A stretch of DNA of 47,111 nt from assembly GCF_019392335.1 (NCBI RefSeq), contig NZ_JAHXRQ010000029.1, forward strand, positions 1 through 47,111, given 5' to 3'. Shown here piece by piece: positions 40,384-47,111 of the stretch. The notes under the pieces are model-generated. The model saw only the letters and a program-made list of their open reading frames with translations, was not told the origin of the DNA and ran no database searches. The position numbers and the translations under genes are program-made. How positions within the stretch are numbered: position 1 is the first letter of the stretch; each line of letters begins with the position of its first letter. Source of the stretch: Mameliella sp. CS4. GTDB taxonomy: Bacteria > Pseudomonadota > Alphaproteobacteria > Rhodobacterales > Rhodobacteraceae.

Positions 40384-42042
40384 ATGAAACGCCTCCTCCT
40401 CGCCTCGGCGGCACTTGGCCTGCTGACGGTGACCTTTGCCGGACCCGCCGCGGCCCAGAACATTGACCTCAAGCAGCTCTGCAACCCCGCGCTGGGCATC
40501 AAATGCGATTTCGACAAGGGCACCATCCGCCGTGTGCCGCAGGTCAAGAAGACGCCGCAGGTGATCGTGCAGCCGCCGAAAAAGACCGTGCGCACCCCCA
40601 AGAAGACCATCCAGGTGCCGCAGGTCATCGTGACCCCTCAGCCCAAGACGCGCCCCGCGCAGGTTGTCATCCCCAAAAAGGCGCGGCCAAAGATCCGGGT
40701 GCCTGATGTCCAGATCGTGCGCCCGAAGGACAAGACACCGACAATCCGCGTGCCGTCGAGGACCATCGCGCCCGGCGTCAAGGTGCCGGACGTTCAGATC
40801 GCCATTCCGCCCAAGACCCGCCAGCCGGGCATCAAGGTCGCGCCCGGCGGCCCCGGCGGCAAGGTCATGGTCAAGCCCGGTGCGGTAGACCTGGACGCAC
40901 TGCGCAAGCAGCTGGCCAAGGACATCGTCGGCGGCAAGCCCGCTGGCGGGGTCAAGATCGCGCCGCGCCCGGGCAAGACCGTGCGCCTGCCGGTCGGCAG
41001 CATCGACCTTGGCTCCAGCCAGCGGCAGGCCGACATCGTGGCCCTGCGCGACGTGGCCAGGGTGGCCGCCGCCGTCGGCATCGCGGCCGGTGCGGTCAAG
41101 GTTCTGGACCGGACGCTGACCGCCGAGGACGTGCGCCGTTCGTCCGAGGATTTCGACAAGGTCGCCCGCCAGATCGGCATCCGGACCGGCACGCTGGACT
41201 TCCGTCGCGTGGACCTGGGCAAGGTGCTGCAGAACGGGGACCGCGTCATCACCAACAGCGGTGACCGCATGGTGGTACAAAACAACGGTGTCATGCGCGT
41301 GTTGCGCAACGACGACGTGCTGTTGAACCGGCCCGGCACCAATGTGCAGACCTTCCAGTACAAGGACGGGTCCACCCGCAACGTGATGCTGTACCAGGAT
41401 GGCAGCCAGGTCGAGACGGTGCGCGCGCCGGACGGGCGCGTGCTGCGCCGCTCCTCGATCGCGCCGGACGGGACCGAGGTGGTGCTGTTCGACGACACCC
41501 AGCAGAGCGACCAGGTGGTCGTCACCAACCTGCCAGAGGTTCATGGATCCAGCGTTGTCGCCTACCAGAGCGACAGTGACGTGAACGGGGCGCTGGGCGC
41601 GGAAACCGGCGTCGATGCGGGACGGCTGTTCTCGCTGGCCCAGGTGCGCGACATCGACGCCGTGCGCAAGATGGCGCCGGGGATCAATATCGACACGATC
41701 CACTTTGCCTCGAACTCTGCCGCGATCCGCCCGGACGAGGCCGAGGAACTGGCCGCGCTGGGCTATGCCATGTTGGAGGCCATCGCGCTGAACCCGGGCG
41801 AGGTGTTCCTGATCGAGGGGCACACCGATGCGCGCGGGCAGGATGCCTATAACCTGTCGCTCTCCGACCGCCGCGCGGAATCGGTGGCCCTGGCCCTGAT
41901 CGAGTATTTCGGCGTTCCGCCAGAGAACCTGGTGCTGCAGGGCTATGGCGAAAGTGACCTGCTGGTCGTGACTGACCAGGCGGAACAGGCCAATCGCCGT
42001 GCCGCCGTGCGCCGGATCACCCCGCTTTTGACCGACACCTGA
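40384..42042 (+). CDS. OmpA-family protein with basic Pro/Lys-rich N-terminus
   Basis: The protein has 552 residues from ATG 40384, with AAAGGA 8 nt upstream; the longer frame upstream is noncoding. Signal peptide MKRLLLASAALGLLTVTF..AAA is followed by CNPALGIKCDFDKGTIRRV (a Cys pair). Residues about 45-160 are a basic repeat region of PK(K/T)-V/I-x-V-P units such as TPQVIVQPPKK and PKIRVPDVQIVRPK. The middle region (NGDRVITNSGDRMVVQNNGVMRVLRNDDVLLNRPG) and the OmpA domain (INIDTIHFASNSAAIRPDEA, NLSLSDRRAESVALAL) are paralogous to the previous gene. It anchors outer membrane or an appendage to peptidoglycan. Confidence 0.9.
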   Translation: MKRLLLASAALGLLTVTFAGPAAAQNIDLKQLCNPALGIKCDFDKGTIRRVPQVKKTPQVIVQPPKKTVRTPKKTIQVPQVIVTPQPKTRPAQVVIPKKARPKIRVPDVQIVRPKDKTPTIRVPSRTIAPGVKVPDVQIAIPPKTRQPGIKVAPGGPGGKVMVKPGAVDLDALRKQLAKDIVGGKPAGGVKIAPRPGKTVRLPVGSIDLGSSQRQADIVALRDVARVAAAVGIAAGAVKVLDRTLTAEDVRRSSEDFDKVARQIGIRTGTLDFRRVDLGKVLQNGDRVITNSGDRMVVQNNGVMRVLRNDDVLLNRPGTNVQTFQYKDGSTRNVMLYQDGSQVETVRAPDGRVLRRSSIAPDGTEVVLFDDTQQSDQVVVTNLPEVHGSSVVAYQSDSDVNGALGAETGVDAGRLFSLAQVRDIDAVRKMAPGINIDTIHFASNSAAIRPDEAEELAALGYAMLEAIALNPGEVFLIEGHTDARGQDAYNLSLSDRRAESVALALIEYFGVPPENLVLQGYGESDLLVVTDQAEQANRRAAVRRITPLLTDT

Positions 42043-42066
42043 TCCCCTCCCCGCGATCACGGAAAT

Positions 42067-42095
42067 GGCCCCCGGCGCGCGCCGGGGGCCTTTTT
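42067..42095 (+). terminator. Rho-independent terminator after second OmpA gene
   Basis: A perfect 10-bp GC stem (42067-42076 with 42081-42090), loop GCGC, is followed by five T residues, 24 bp after the stop codon. Confidence 0.9.
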
Positions 42096-42149
42096 GCATG
42101 CCCCGTTCCCAAGGTGACATTCTCGATTCTGCATATTTTATGCTCCGCA

Positions 42150-42163
42150 TTGATCTGGATCAT
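42150..42163. promoter_or_regulatory. Fnr-type box TTGATCTGGATCAT
   Basis: TTGAT-CTGG-ATCAT matches the Fnr/Crp-family consensus TTGAT-N4-ATCAA at nine of ten fixed positions. It lies 65 bp before the first YeeE/YedE gene and 20 bp upstream of a second palindrome, suggesting oxygen-linked control. Confidence 0.5.
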
Positions 42164-42183
42164 CCGCTGCGCCTGGATGCAGT

Positions 42184-42205
42184 GATATTCGAAAAGCGGA
42201 ATATC
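42184..42205. promoter_or_regulatory. SqrR/BigR-type operator, ATTC-N8-GAAT
   Basis: GATATTC (42184-42190) and GAATATC (42199-42205) form a perfect inverted repeat around 8 bases, matching the ATTC-N8-GAAT form I recall for the persulfide-sensing repressor SqrR of Rhodobacter. It ends 22 bp before the YeeE/YedE start codon, a position suited to repression. The regulator gene is not in the window. Confidence 0.5.
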
Positions 42206-42227
42206 AAAGACAAGGGGGAGAGGGCGC

Positions 42228-42776
42228 ATGACTCTCGACTGGAAACTCGGAGGCGTGCTCTTGGGCATCGTCTTTTTTGCGGCGGTGCTGCTGGTCAAGC
42301 CCATCGGCGTCTCGACGCAATTCGTGATCCTCGACGGGATCGTCGCGGATGCGGTCAGCCCGGATTTCATCACGCAGATCGAGGACGGCTATACCTCGAC
42401 CAACGCCTATATGGCGAAATCCTCGGGGAAATATGCCAAGAACGCGGCCAACCCGCTGAACTACTCGTTCATCTTCGTGCTGGCGATGGCGGCGGGCGCG
42501 GCGCTCTCTGCCTTTTCGCGCGGGGGCGTGGGCCGGGCCGAAAAGCGGCTGCCGCAGATCTGGGAGGCCAATTTCGGTGATACGCCGTGGAAACGCTATG
42601 CGGTGGCCTTCCTGGGCGGGTTTGTCGTGCTCTACGGCGCGCGGCTGGCGGGGGGCTGTACCTCGGGGCATATGATGTCGGGCATGATGCAGACCGCGCT
42701 CAGTGGCTACATCTTTGCCGCCGGGGCCTTTGCTGCCGCCATTCCCACCGCAATGATGATGTACAAGGAGGGCTGA
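42228..42776 (+). CDS. YeeE/YedE family sulfur transporter, N-terminal half protein
   Basis: The 182-residue protein has about four membrane helices. The key motif is GGFVVLYGARLAGGCTSGHMMSGMMQTALSGY, where the Cys in GGCTSGH is the conserved sulfur-relay residue of YeeE/YedE (TsuA) thiosulfate carriers. This is the first protein of a split pair; in the fused family both halves lie in one chain of about 350 residues. GGGGGAG precedes ATG. Sulfide-responsive operons in related bacteria carry similar permease pairs (PmpA/PmpB), consistent with the operator candidates upstream. Confidence 0.88.
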   Translation: MTLDWKLGGVLLGIVFFAAVLLVKPIGVSTQFVILDGIVADAVSPDFITQIEDGYTSTNAYMAKSSGKYAKNAANPLNYSFIFVLAMAAGAALSAFSRGGVGRAEKRLPQIWEANFGDTPWKRYAVAFLGGFVVLYGARLAGGCTSGHMMSGMMQTALSGYIFAAGAFAAAIPTAMMMYKEG

Positions 42777-42779
42777 ACG

Positions 42780-43370
42780 ATGGAAATCCTTCTGGCAATC
42801 GTGATCGGTGTCGCCTTTGGCGCGGTGCTGGACCGGATCGGCGCCACCAATCCCAACGTGATCTCGGGGATGCTGACCCTGCGGCGCATCAAGTTGATGA
42901 AGACCATCCTGCTGGCGATCGGCACCGGGTCCATCCTGATGTTCGGCGGGCAGATGCTGGGCCTTGTCGACGTGGGCCACATGAGTGTGAAGGCGGCCTA
43001 TATCGGTGTCTTCATTGGCGGGTTGATGCTGGGCGCGGGCTGGGCGGCCAGCGGCTTCTGCCCCGGGACGGGCGTCTGTGCGGCGGCCACCGGACGGCGT
43101 GACGCGCTGTTCTTCATCGCGGGCGGTCTGTTGGGGGCGGCGGCCTACATGGCGACTTACCCCGCCTGGAAGGCCAGCGGCCTCTTGAACGACATCGCGG
43201 GCGGCAAGGTCACGCTGGGCAGCGTTCCGGGGGCGTCCTACGACGGGATCTTCGCCGTCTCGGGGGACATCCTGGGGATCGTGCTGGGGCTGGTCTTTGT
43301 CCTGGTGGCCTTTGTCCTGCCGGACAACCTGACCGGGCAGAAACGGCCCGCCAATGTGCCCGCGGAATAA
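42780..43370 (+). CDS. YeeE/YedE family sulfur transporter, C-terminal half protein
   Basis: The 196-residue protein begins 4 bp after the first half, with AAGGAGG inside the end of that gene. Five membrane helices are likely. FGAVLDRIGATNPNVISGMLTLRRIKLMKTILLAIGTG and GLMLGAGWAASGFCPGTGVCAAATGRRDALFFIAGG carry the conserved Cys pair of this half (FCPGTGVC). Together the pair probably brings a reduced sulfur compound such as thiosulfate or persulfide sulfur across the inner membrane. A terminator follows. Confidence 0.88.
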   Translation: MEILLAIVIGVAFGAVLDRIGATNPNVISGMLTLRRIKLMKTILLAIGTGSILMFGGQMLGLVDVGHMSVKAAYIGVFIGGLMLGAGWAASGFCPGTGVCAAATGRRDALFFIAGGLLGAAAYMATYPAWKASGLLNDIAGGKVTLGSVPGASYDGIFAVSGDILGIVLGLVFVLVAFVLPDNLTGQKRPANVPAE

Positions 43371-43396
43371 GCGGCCAAGCAGATGCAAGAACAGAG

Positions 43397-43428
43397 CGCC
43401 GCTCCGGGTCCCCGGGGCGGCGTTTTTT
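43397..43428 (+). terminator. Rho-independent terminator after YeeE/YedE pair
   Basis: A 9-bp stem with one G-T pair (43397-43405 with 43414-43422) is followed by six T residues. It ends at the last base of the convergent gene. Confidence 0.85.
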
Positions 43429-43865
43429 CAGTCGATGAGCACGCCTTCGGTGACAAAGACCGCGCGATAGGTTTCCGGGCTGTCGTCGAAATTGAGCGTT
43501 CCCCGCACGGTGACCTTGGTCGCCTCGGGCACGTCGGGCATGGGGCGTTTCATGCTGACCTCCAGCGCGGGGCCATAGCCGTTCTGACCGCAAAAGGGAC
43601 AATCGGCGGGGTCCGGCACCAGCAGGAAGGTCGAGACATAGGCCTGCGCCTCGACCGGGACGTAATAACCCGTGACCTCGAAATCCTGCGCCTGTGCGCG
43701 CAGCGCCTCGGGGATGGTCTTTTGCACGGACCAGGATGTCTCCGTCTCGGTCTCCTCGTACTCGATCGCGCTGATCAGGTCCCAGGGGTTGGCCTCGGCC
43801 GGGCAGGCGGCGACAAGGCAGAGCGTGGCGGCGTGAAAGCCGGCGATGAGATGCATCATGGTCAT
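43428..43865 (-). CDS. Exported DUF3299-like protein, function unknown
   Basis: The 145-residue protein has an N-terminal signal (MMHLIAGFHAATLCLVAACP) that could be read as a lipoprotein signal (VAAC) or cut after AEA. The mature domain has FEVTGYYVPVEAQAYVSTFLLVPDPADCPFCGQNG and KVTVRGTLNFDDSPETYRAVFVTEGVLI, the order seen in DUF3299 proteins, here with a CPFC pair. It may bind metal or sulfur. ATG 43865 or 43859 can start; neither has a clear ribosome site. A GGCCTAT-GG-ATAGGCC palindrome (43866-43881) abuts the start. It converges on the sulfur transporter pair. Confidence 0.68.
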   Translation of the reverse strand: MTMMHLIAGFHAATLCLVAACPAEANPWDLISAIEYEETETETSWSVQKTIPEALRAQAQDFEVTGYYVPVEAQAYVSTFLLVPDPADCPFCGQNGYGPALEVSMKRPMPDVPEATKVTVRGTLNFDDSPETYRAVFVTEGVLID

Positions 43866-43957
43866 GGCCTATGGATAGGCCATGTGCCGCCCCCGCGCCA
43901 TGCCGATCGCGCGCTGGGCCTGCGAGCTTGGCAAAGAATTGCGCGCCGCCGCCTTTT

Positions 43958-43985
43958 TTGCGCTAGGGCCCGGGATCGCTATACG
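43958..43985 (+). promoter_or_regulatory. Sigma70-like promoter for unknown gene
   Basis: A -35 TTGCGC (43958-43963) and -10 TATACG (43980-43985), 16 bp apart, precede the unknown gene. Initiation near 43992 would exclude any start codon before that point and supports the TTG start at 44044. Confidence 0.4.
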
Positions 43986-44043
43986 GTGGGGTCGCCATCG
44001 TCTTGAGGCGGTGAAGGCGCGCGCTTGGAAGGTGAGGCAGGGT

Positions 44044-44979
44044 TTGAAGGCATCGGAACTGACACAGCGGCAGGCACTGCGCACCATCGACGGGGTTTCT
44101 TTTCCGGTGATCCAGAGGATCGGCGACAATCACCTTGTGGACATGACCGTTTTCGAGGACGGGCTGATCGAGGCGCCGGAATTGATGGATCTCGCCATGT
44201 TCGAGGCCGATGTCCGCAAGGGACGCATTGGCACCGCCATCCCCGAGGGCGAAACGCTGCGGCTGGGGCAGGCCGGGTTGCTGGACCTGGAACAGGGGGA
44301 CTGGACCCTCACCCCTGACGCGCTGATCGAGCGGGTCTATGGCCTGCTGGCCGAGCTGACCCCCGGCGTGGACAACCTGGTCGACCTGCAGGGAAGCGCC
44401 ACCCACGTCGTCGATGGGCAGCTAAACTGGAAACAGACCCGCACCCGCAGCGCCCCGTGGCGCGAGGCGGAACCGGACAGTGACAGCGACCGACATCCGG
44501 GCAGGTGGCTCTGGTCCTTTGAGCGGGGCACGGAGGGCTTTGACCTCGTGCAGCTTGTCCTGTTCGGGGGCGGTGCGCTGTCGGTCTCGGGCAGAGGGGG
44601 GAGACGGTTTGTGTCGCTGGAGGACTTCGCGGGGGATGTCGGGAAGGGCCGGTACGGTTTCCCGCGCGAAGGCGACAGGGTGACAATCCGGGGGCTGGGG
44701 GCGGCAACCTGTTCCTATGCCGCGCCGGGACCCTGTTCGGGCGAGGCGCTGATCGGCGAGTTGCGGGAATGTGGCCGCGAACTGCGCGGCGAGCCGACGA
44801 GTTTCCATGTCTGCCGTGTGGCGGCGGATGCCTATTGGGCGGACCCGACGGATGAAAACCTCGCGACCCTGCGGCGGACCTATGAAGAGGTGCCGCCCCA
44901 CCTGCGCCGCTACTGCGGCGACATGGATGAAAAGGACATTCCCATCCGAAAGGTGCTGTACGGAGACAGCATGGTCTGA
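44044..44979 (+). CDS. Protein of unknown function with Cys-containing C-terminus
   Basis: I chose TTG 44044 because GGTGAGG lies 6 nt upstream and a promoter ends near 43992. GTG 44011 is an alternative, and the open frame reaches back to 43882. The 311-residue protein starts (M)KASELTQRQALRTIDGVSFPVIQRIGDNHLVDMTVFEDG. No signal peptide or membrane helix is visible. Five Cys occur in the second half (ATCSYAAPGPCSGEA, RECGREL, HVCRVAADAYW, RRYCGDMDEK). I do not recognise the family. Bases are less strongly biased than in neighbours, and it lies next to a tandem repeat, so it may be accessory. Confidence 0.65.
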   Translation: MKASELTQRQALRTIDGVSFPVIQRIGDNHLVDMTVFEDGLIEAPELMDLAMFEADVRKGRIGTAIPEGETLRLGQAGLLDLEQGDWTLTPDALIERVYGLLAELTPGVDNLVDLQGSATHVVDGQLNWKQTRTRSAPWREAEPDSDSDRHPGRWLWSFERGTEGFDLVQLVLFGGGALSVSGRGGRRFVSLEDFAGDVGKGRYGFPREGDRVTIRGLGAATCSYAAPGPCSGEALIGELRECGRELRGEPTSFHVCRVAADAYWADPTDENLATLRRTYEEVPPHLRRYCGDMDEKDIPIRKVLYGDSMV

Positions 44980-45000
44980 GGTTTGGTGTGTCTGTCTGGT

Positions 45001-45212
45001 GCGCTGGGACGCGATCTTGCGCGGCACCAAGGATGGAGGCGTGTGGGCTGTGATCCTTTCCTGTCGGAACGGACACTATTGCCCACCGTAACTTTCGCGC
45101 TGGGACGCGATCTGGCGCGGCACCAGGAATGGAGGGGTGTGGGCGGTGATCCTTTCCTGACGGAAAGGACACCCTGCCCACCGTAACTTTCGCGCTGGGA
45201 CGCGAAAGTTAC
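45001..45212. repeat. Tandem 96/95-bp structured repeat with terminal hairpin
   Basis: Copy 1 (45001-45096) and copy 2 (45097-45191) differ at about ten positions and one deletion; a third partial copy starts at 45192. Each unit can fold into a nested stem (GTGGGC..GCCCAC outside TCCTTTC..GAAAGGA in copy 2). The end makes a perfect 12-bp hairpin (45183-45194 with 45201-45212, loop CTGGGA) that overlaps the prfC stop codon. It fills the convergent gap between the unknown gene and prfC. Confidence 0.85.
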
Positions 45213-46822
45213 ACCATCATCTCCTTGGTCGCGCTCAGGGTCACGTCCGGGTAGTCGCGTTCGATCCGGTCGATGTCCCACTGCAGGCGCGTCATGTAGA
45301 CCACGTCGCCGTCATTGTCGTAGCTGATGTGCTGCCGGTTGGCGTTGATGAACTTCTCCACCGCCGCCTTTTCGCCGGTCACCCAGCGCGCGCTGGTGAA
45401 CTGCGAGGCGTCGAAGCGCACCGGCAACCCGTATTCCATCTCGATCCGGCTGCCCAGAACCTCGAATTGCAGCGCGCCCACGACCCCGACGATAAAGCCC
45501 GAGCCGATCATCGGCTTGAAGACCTTGGCGGCCCCTTCCTCGGCGAACTGGAACAGCGCCTTTTCCAGGTGCTTGGCCTTCATCGGGTCGCCCGCGCGCA
45601 CGGTTTGCAAGAGTTCCGGCGCAAAGGAGGGGATGCCCGAGACCCTGAGCATCTCGCCCTCGGTCAGCGTGTCGCCGATGCGCAACTGCCCGTGGTTGGG
45701 AATGCCGATGATATCACCGGCCCAGGCCTCTTCGGCCAGTTCGCGGTCCGAGGCGAGGAAGAGCACCGGGTTGGAAATCGCCATAGGTTTCTTGGTGCGC
45801 ACATGGGTCAGCTTCATCCCGCGGGTGAAATGCCCCGAGGCGAGCCGGACAAAGGCCACGCGGTCGCGGTGCTTGGGGTCCATATTGGCCTGCACCTTGA
45901 AGACAAACCCGGTGACCTTCTTTTCCTCGGGCGCGATTTCGCGCGGGGTGGCCTTTTGCACCTGCGGCTCGGGGCCATAGGTGCCGATCCCCTCCATCAG
46001 TTCCTTGACGCCGAAGGAGTTGATCGCCGAGCCGAACCAGATCGGGGTCATATGCCCCTCCAGAACCGACTGCGGGTCGAGCGCGGGCAAGAGCTCGCGC
46101 GCCATCTCGACCTCTTCGCGCAGCTGTTCCAGCAGGTTGGCGGGGATGTGTTCGTCCAGACGCGGATCGTCCAGCCCCTCCATCGCGATGCTTTCCGCCA
46201 CCTTGTTGCGGTCGGCGCGGTCCATCAGTTCGAGCCGGTCGTTCAGCATGTCGTAACAGCCGAGGAAGTCGCGCCCCATGCCGATGGGCCACGATGCCGG
46301 CGTCACGTCGATGGCCAGGTTCTCCTGGATCTCGTCGATGATCTCAAACGTGTCGCGCGCCTCGCGGTCCATCTTGTTGCAGAAGGTCAGGATCGGCAGG
46401 TCGCGCAAGCGGCAGACCTCGAACAGCTTGCGGGTCTGGCTTTCGACCCCCTTGGCCCCGTCGATGACCATCACGGCCGCATCCACCGCCGTCAGGGTGC
46501 GATAGGTGTCCTCGGAGAAATCGCTGTGGCCGGGTGTGTCCACCAGGTTGAAGCGGAAGTTCCGGTCTTTGCTGGCAAAATCGAAGGACATGGCCGAGGC
46601 CGAGACCGAGATCCCCCGGTCCTTTTCCATCTGCATGAAATCCGACCGCGTGCGCCGTGCCTCGCCCTTGGCGCGCACCTGTCCGGCCATCTGGATGGCG
46701 CCGCCATACAGAAGGAATTTTTCTGTCAGGGTCGTCTTGCCCGCGTCTGGGTGCGAGATGATCGCAAAGGTCCGGCGACGGGCGATTTCGGGCGGCAGAT
46801 GGGGGCGGTTCGTGTCCAGCAT
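45209..46822 (-). CDS. prfC: Peptide chain release factor 3
   Basis: This 537-residue GTPase recycles release factors 1 and 2 from the ribosome. G1 is ISHPDAGKTTLTEKFLLYG, the G2 region has EKDRGISVSASAMSF, G3 is LVDTPGHSDFSEDTYRTL, and G4 is ILTFCNKMDRE, all of RF3 type. The C-terminal FIVGVVGALQFEVLGSRIEMEYGLPVRFD is diagnostic. ATG 46822 is not preceded by a clear ribosome site. Its last codons lie inside the terminal hairpin of the tandem repeat. Confidence 0.97.
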   Translation of the reverse strand: MLDTNRPHLPPEIARRRTFAIISHPDAGKTTLTEKFLLYGGAIQMAGQVRAKGEARRTRSDFMQMEKDRGISVSASAMSFDFASKDRNFRFNLVDTPGHSDFSEDTYRTLTAVDAAVMVIDGAKGVESQTRKLFEVCRLRDLPILTFCNKMDREARDTFEIIDEIQENLAIDVTPASWPIGMGRDFLGCYDMLNDRLELMDRADRNKVAESIAMEGLDDPRLDEHIPANLLEQLREEVEMARELLPALDPQSVLEGHMTPIWFGSAINSFGVKELMEGIGTYGPEPQVQKATPREIAPEEKKVTGFVFKVQANMDPKHRDRVAFVRLASGHFTRGMKLTHVRTKKPMAISNPVLFLASDRELAEEAWAGDIIGIPNHGQLRIGDTLTEGEMLRVSGIPSFAPELLQTVRAGDPMKAKHLEKALFQFAEEGAAKVFKPMIGSGFIVGVVGALQFEVLGSRIEMEYGLPVRFDASQFTSARWVTGEKAAVEKFINANRQHISYDNDGDVVYMTRLQWDIDRIERDYPDVTLSATKEMMV

Positions 46823-46923
46823 GGACGCGAGTTACAGCGGATTTCCCGCAGGCACAATCCATGCATAGAGGACGCGTCGGGCAAGAGTGGCAAAGGCGCG
46901 GCATGGCGACGGCGTGCATGGGG

Positions 46924-46936
46924 TGACGTAACGTCA
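46924..46936. promoter_or_regulatory. Palindrome TGACGT-A-ACGTCA
   Basis: A perfect 6-bp inverted repeat around one base lies in the 275-bp divergent gap between prfC and the right-edge gene, 3 bp before the GTTA-N4-TAAC site. It has the form of a dimer-binding operator; no factor can be assigned. Confidence 0.35.
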
Positions 46937-46939
46937 ACT

Positions 46940-46951
46940 GTTAGTGATAAC
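46940..46951. promoter_or_regulatory. Operator candidate GTTAGTGATAAC
   Basis: This differs from the site before the aldolase gene (4890-4901) at one of twelve bases, and the match continues with ACCTTTTG against ACCCTTG. It lies about 146 bp before the right-edge gene. Confidence 0.4.
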
Positions 46952-47097
46952 CTTTTGTGCCTCAAGTTGCCGCGGGTAGTCTTTCGCGTGATATGGCCAT
47001 CGGGGCGCCATGTCCGTCCGGCTTGCGATTTGCGTGAGAGTGTCAGGTCTTCTGTGTATGACTGATCCGGTTCATGCTTCACGGAAAGGAAGCATGA

Positions 47098-47111
47098 ATG
47101 ACCATCTCGAA
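47098..47111 (+). CDS. Start of an unidentified gene, truncated by the window edge
   Basis: GGAAAGGA ends 7 nt before ATG 47098, which begins MTIS and runs off the window. An ATG at 47094 in another frame is only 3 nt from the same site. The 275-bp upstream region contains two palindromes and a plausible promoter (TTGCCG, 16 bp, TGATAT). The product is unknown; the shared operator with the aldolase gene hints at carbon metabolism. Confidence 0.4.

Noticed and set aside
45001..45212. Tandem repeat considered as a CRISPR array
   Set aside because: Units are 95-96 bp and repeat throughout with no unique spacers.
1..47111. Search for tRNA, rRNA, prophage, transposase or attachment sites
   Set aside because: No gap held a cloverleaf or rRNA-like sequence, and no integrase, transposase or phage protein motif was seen.

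Overview
The window is GC-rich, densely coding chromosomal DNA with strong G/C preference at third codon positions. Several features point to an alphaproteobacterium of the Rhodobacteraceae/Roseobacter group. These are the tatABC-DUF815 block, the surE-pcm-nlpD block, the alr-mlaEF cluster beside radA-cvpA-purF and dnaB, a Hint-domain protein, Glyco_tranf_2_4/sulfotransferase clusters, and short G/C-rich hairpin repeats between genes. The family assignment is inference from gene content. I saw no rRNA, tRNA, CRISPR array, transposase or prophage module.

Layout. 0-1.4 kb: Hint-domain protein and TusA (minus strand). 1.4-6.7 kb: CcdA, a membrane-associated alpha/beta-hydrolase overlapping a cytochrome P450, class I fructose-bisphosphate aldolase, and a Gly/Tyr-rich secreted protein (plus). 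6.8-10.3 kb: a WYL-type regulator, then the tatA-tatB-tatC-DUF815 operon preceded by a double-hairpin repeat and a phased TGACAA cluster. 10.3-15.4 kb: a divergent HxlR regulator/methyltransferase pair, then surE-pcm-nlpD and an atypical SDR (minus). 15.4-20.5 kb: small unknown proteins, purF, cvpA, radA. 20.7-24.2 kb: a tightly overlapping operon alr-mlaE-mlaF-unknown membrane protein-short PqiA. 24.3-28.9 kb: cobS (plus), dnaB, pyrE, pyrC (minus). 29-36 kb: a minus-strand surface-glycan cluster with three related glycosyltransferases, one fused to a degenerate sulfotransferase-like domain, plus a sulfotransferase, an FkbM methyltransferase and an unknown protein. 36.1-42.1 kb: MoxR ATPase, VWA/CoxE-like protein and two tandem OmpA-family paralogues (plus). 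42.2-43.4 kb: a split YeeE/YedE sulfur-transport pair behind candidate Fnr and SqrR-type operators. 43.4-45 kb: two poorly known proteins and a tandem structured repeat. 45.2-46.8 kb: prfC (minus). The right edge carries a candidate control region and the first codons of another gene.

How the genes fit together. Most are housekeeping genes: nucleotide synthesis (purF, pyrE, pyrC), replication and repair (dnaB, radA), translation (prfC), protein export (tat), envelope maintenance (mlaEF, nlpD, alr, OmpA proteins), protein repair (pcm, surE) and cobalamin synthesis (cobS). Accessory content is concentrated in the glycan cluster, the P450 pair, the HxlR/methyltransferase insertion and the 43.4-45.2 kb islet.

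The points most worth a second look are: a two-hairpin intergenic repeat whose two copies covary; the degenerate sulfotransferase-glycosyltransferase fusion; the two candidate operators before the sulfur transporter; a GTTA-N4-TAAC palindrome shared by the aldolase gene and the right-edge gene; a related site upstream of both pyrE and dnaB; the 96/95-bp tandem repeat beside prfC; and an mlaEF operon with no MCE-domain gene but with a short PqiA.
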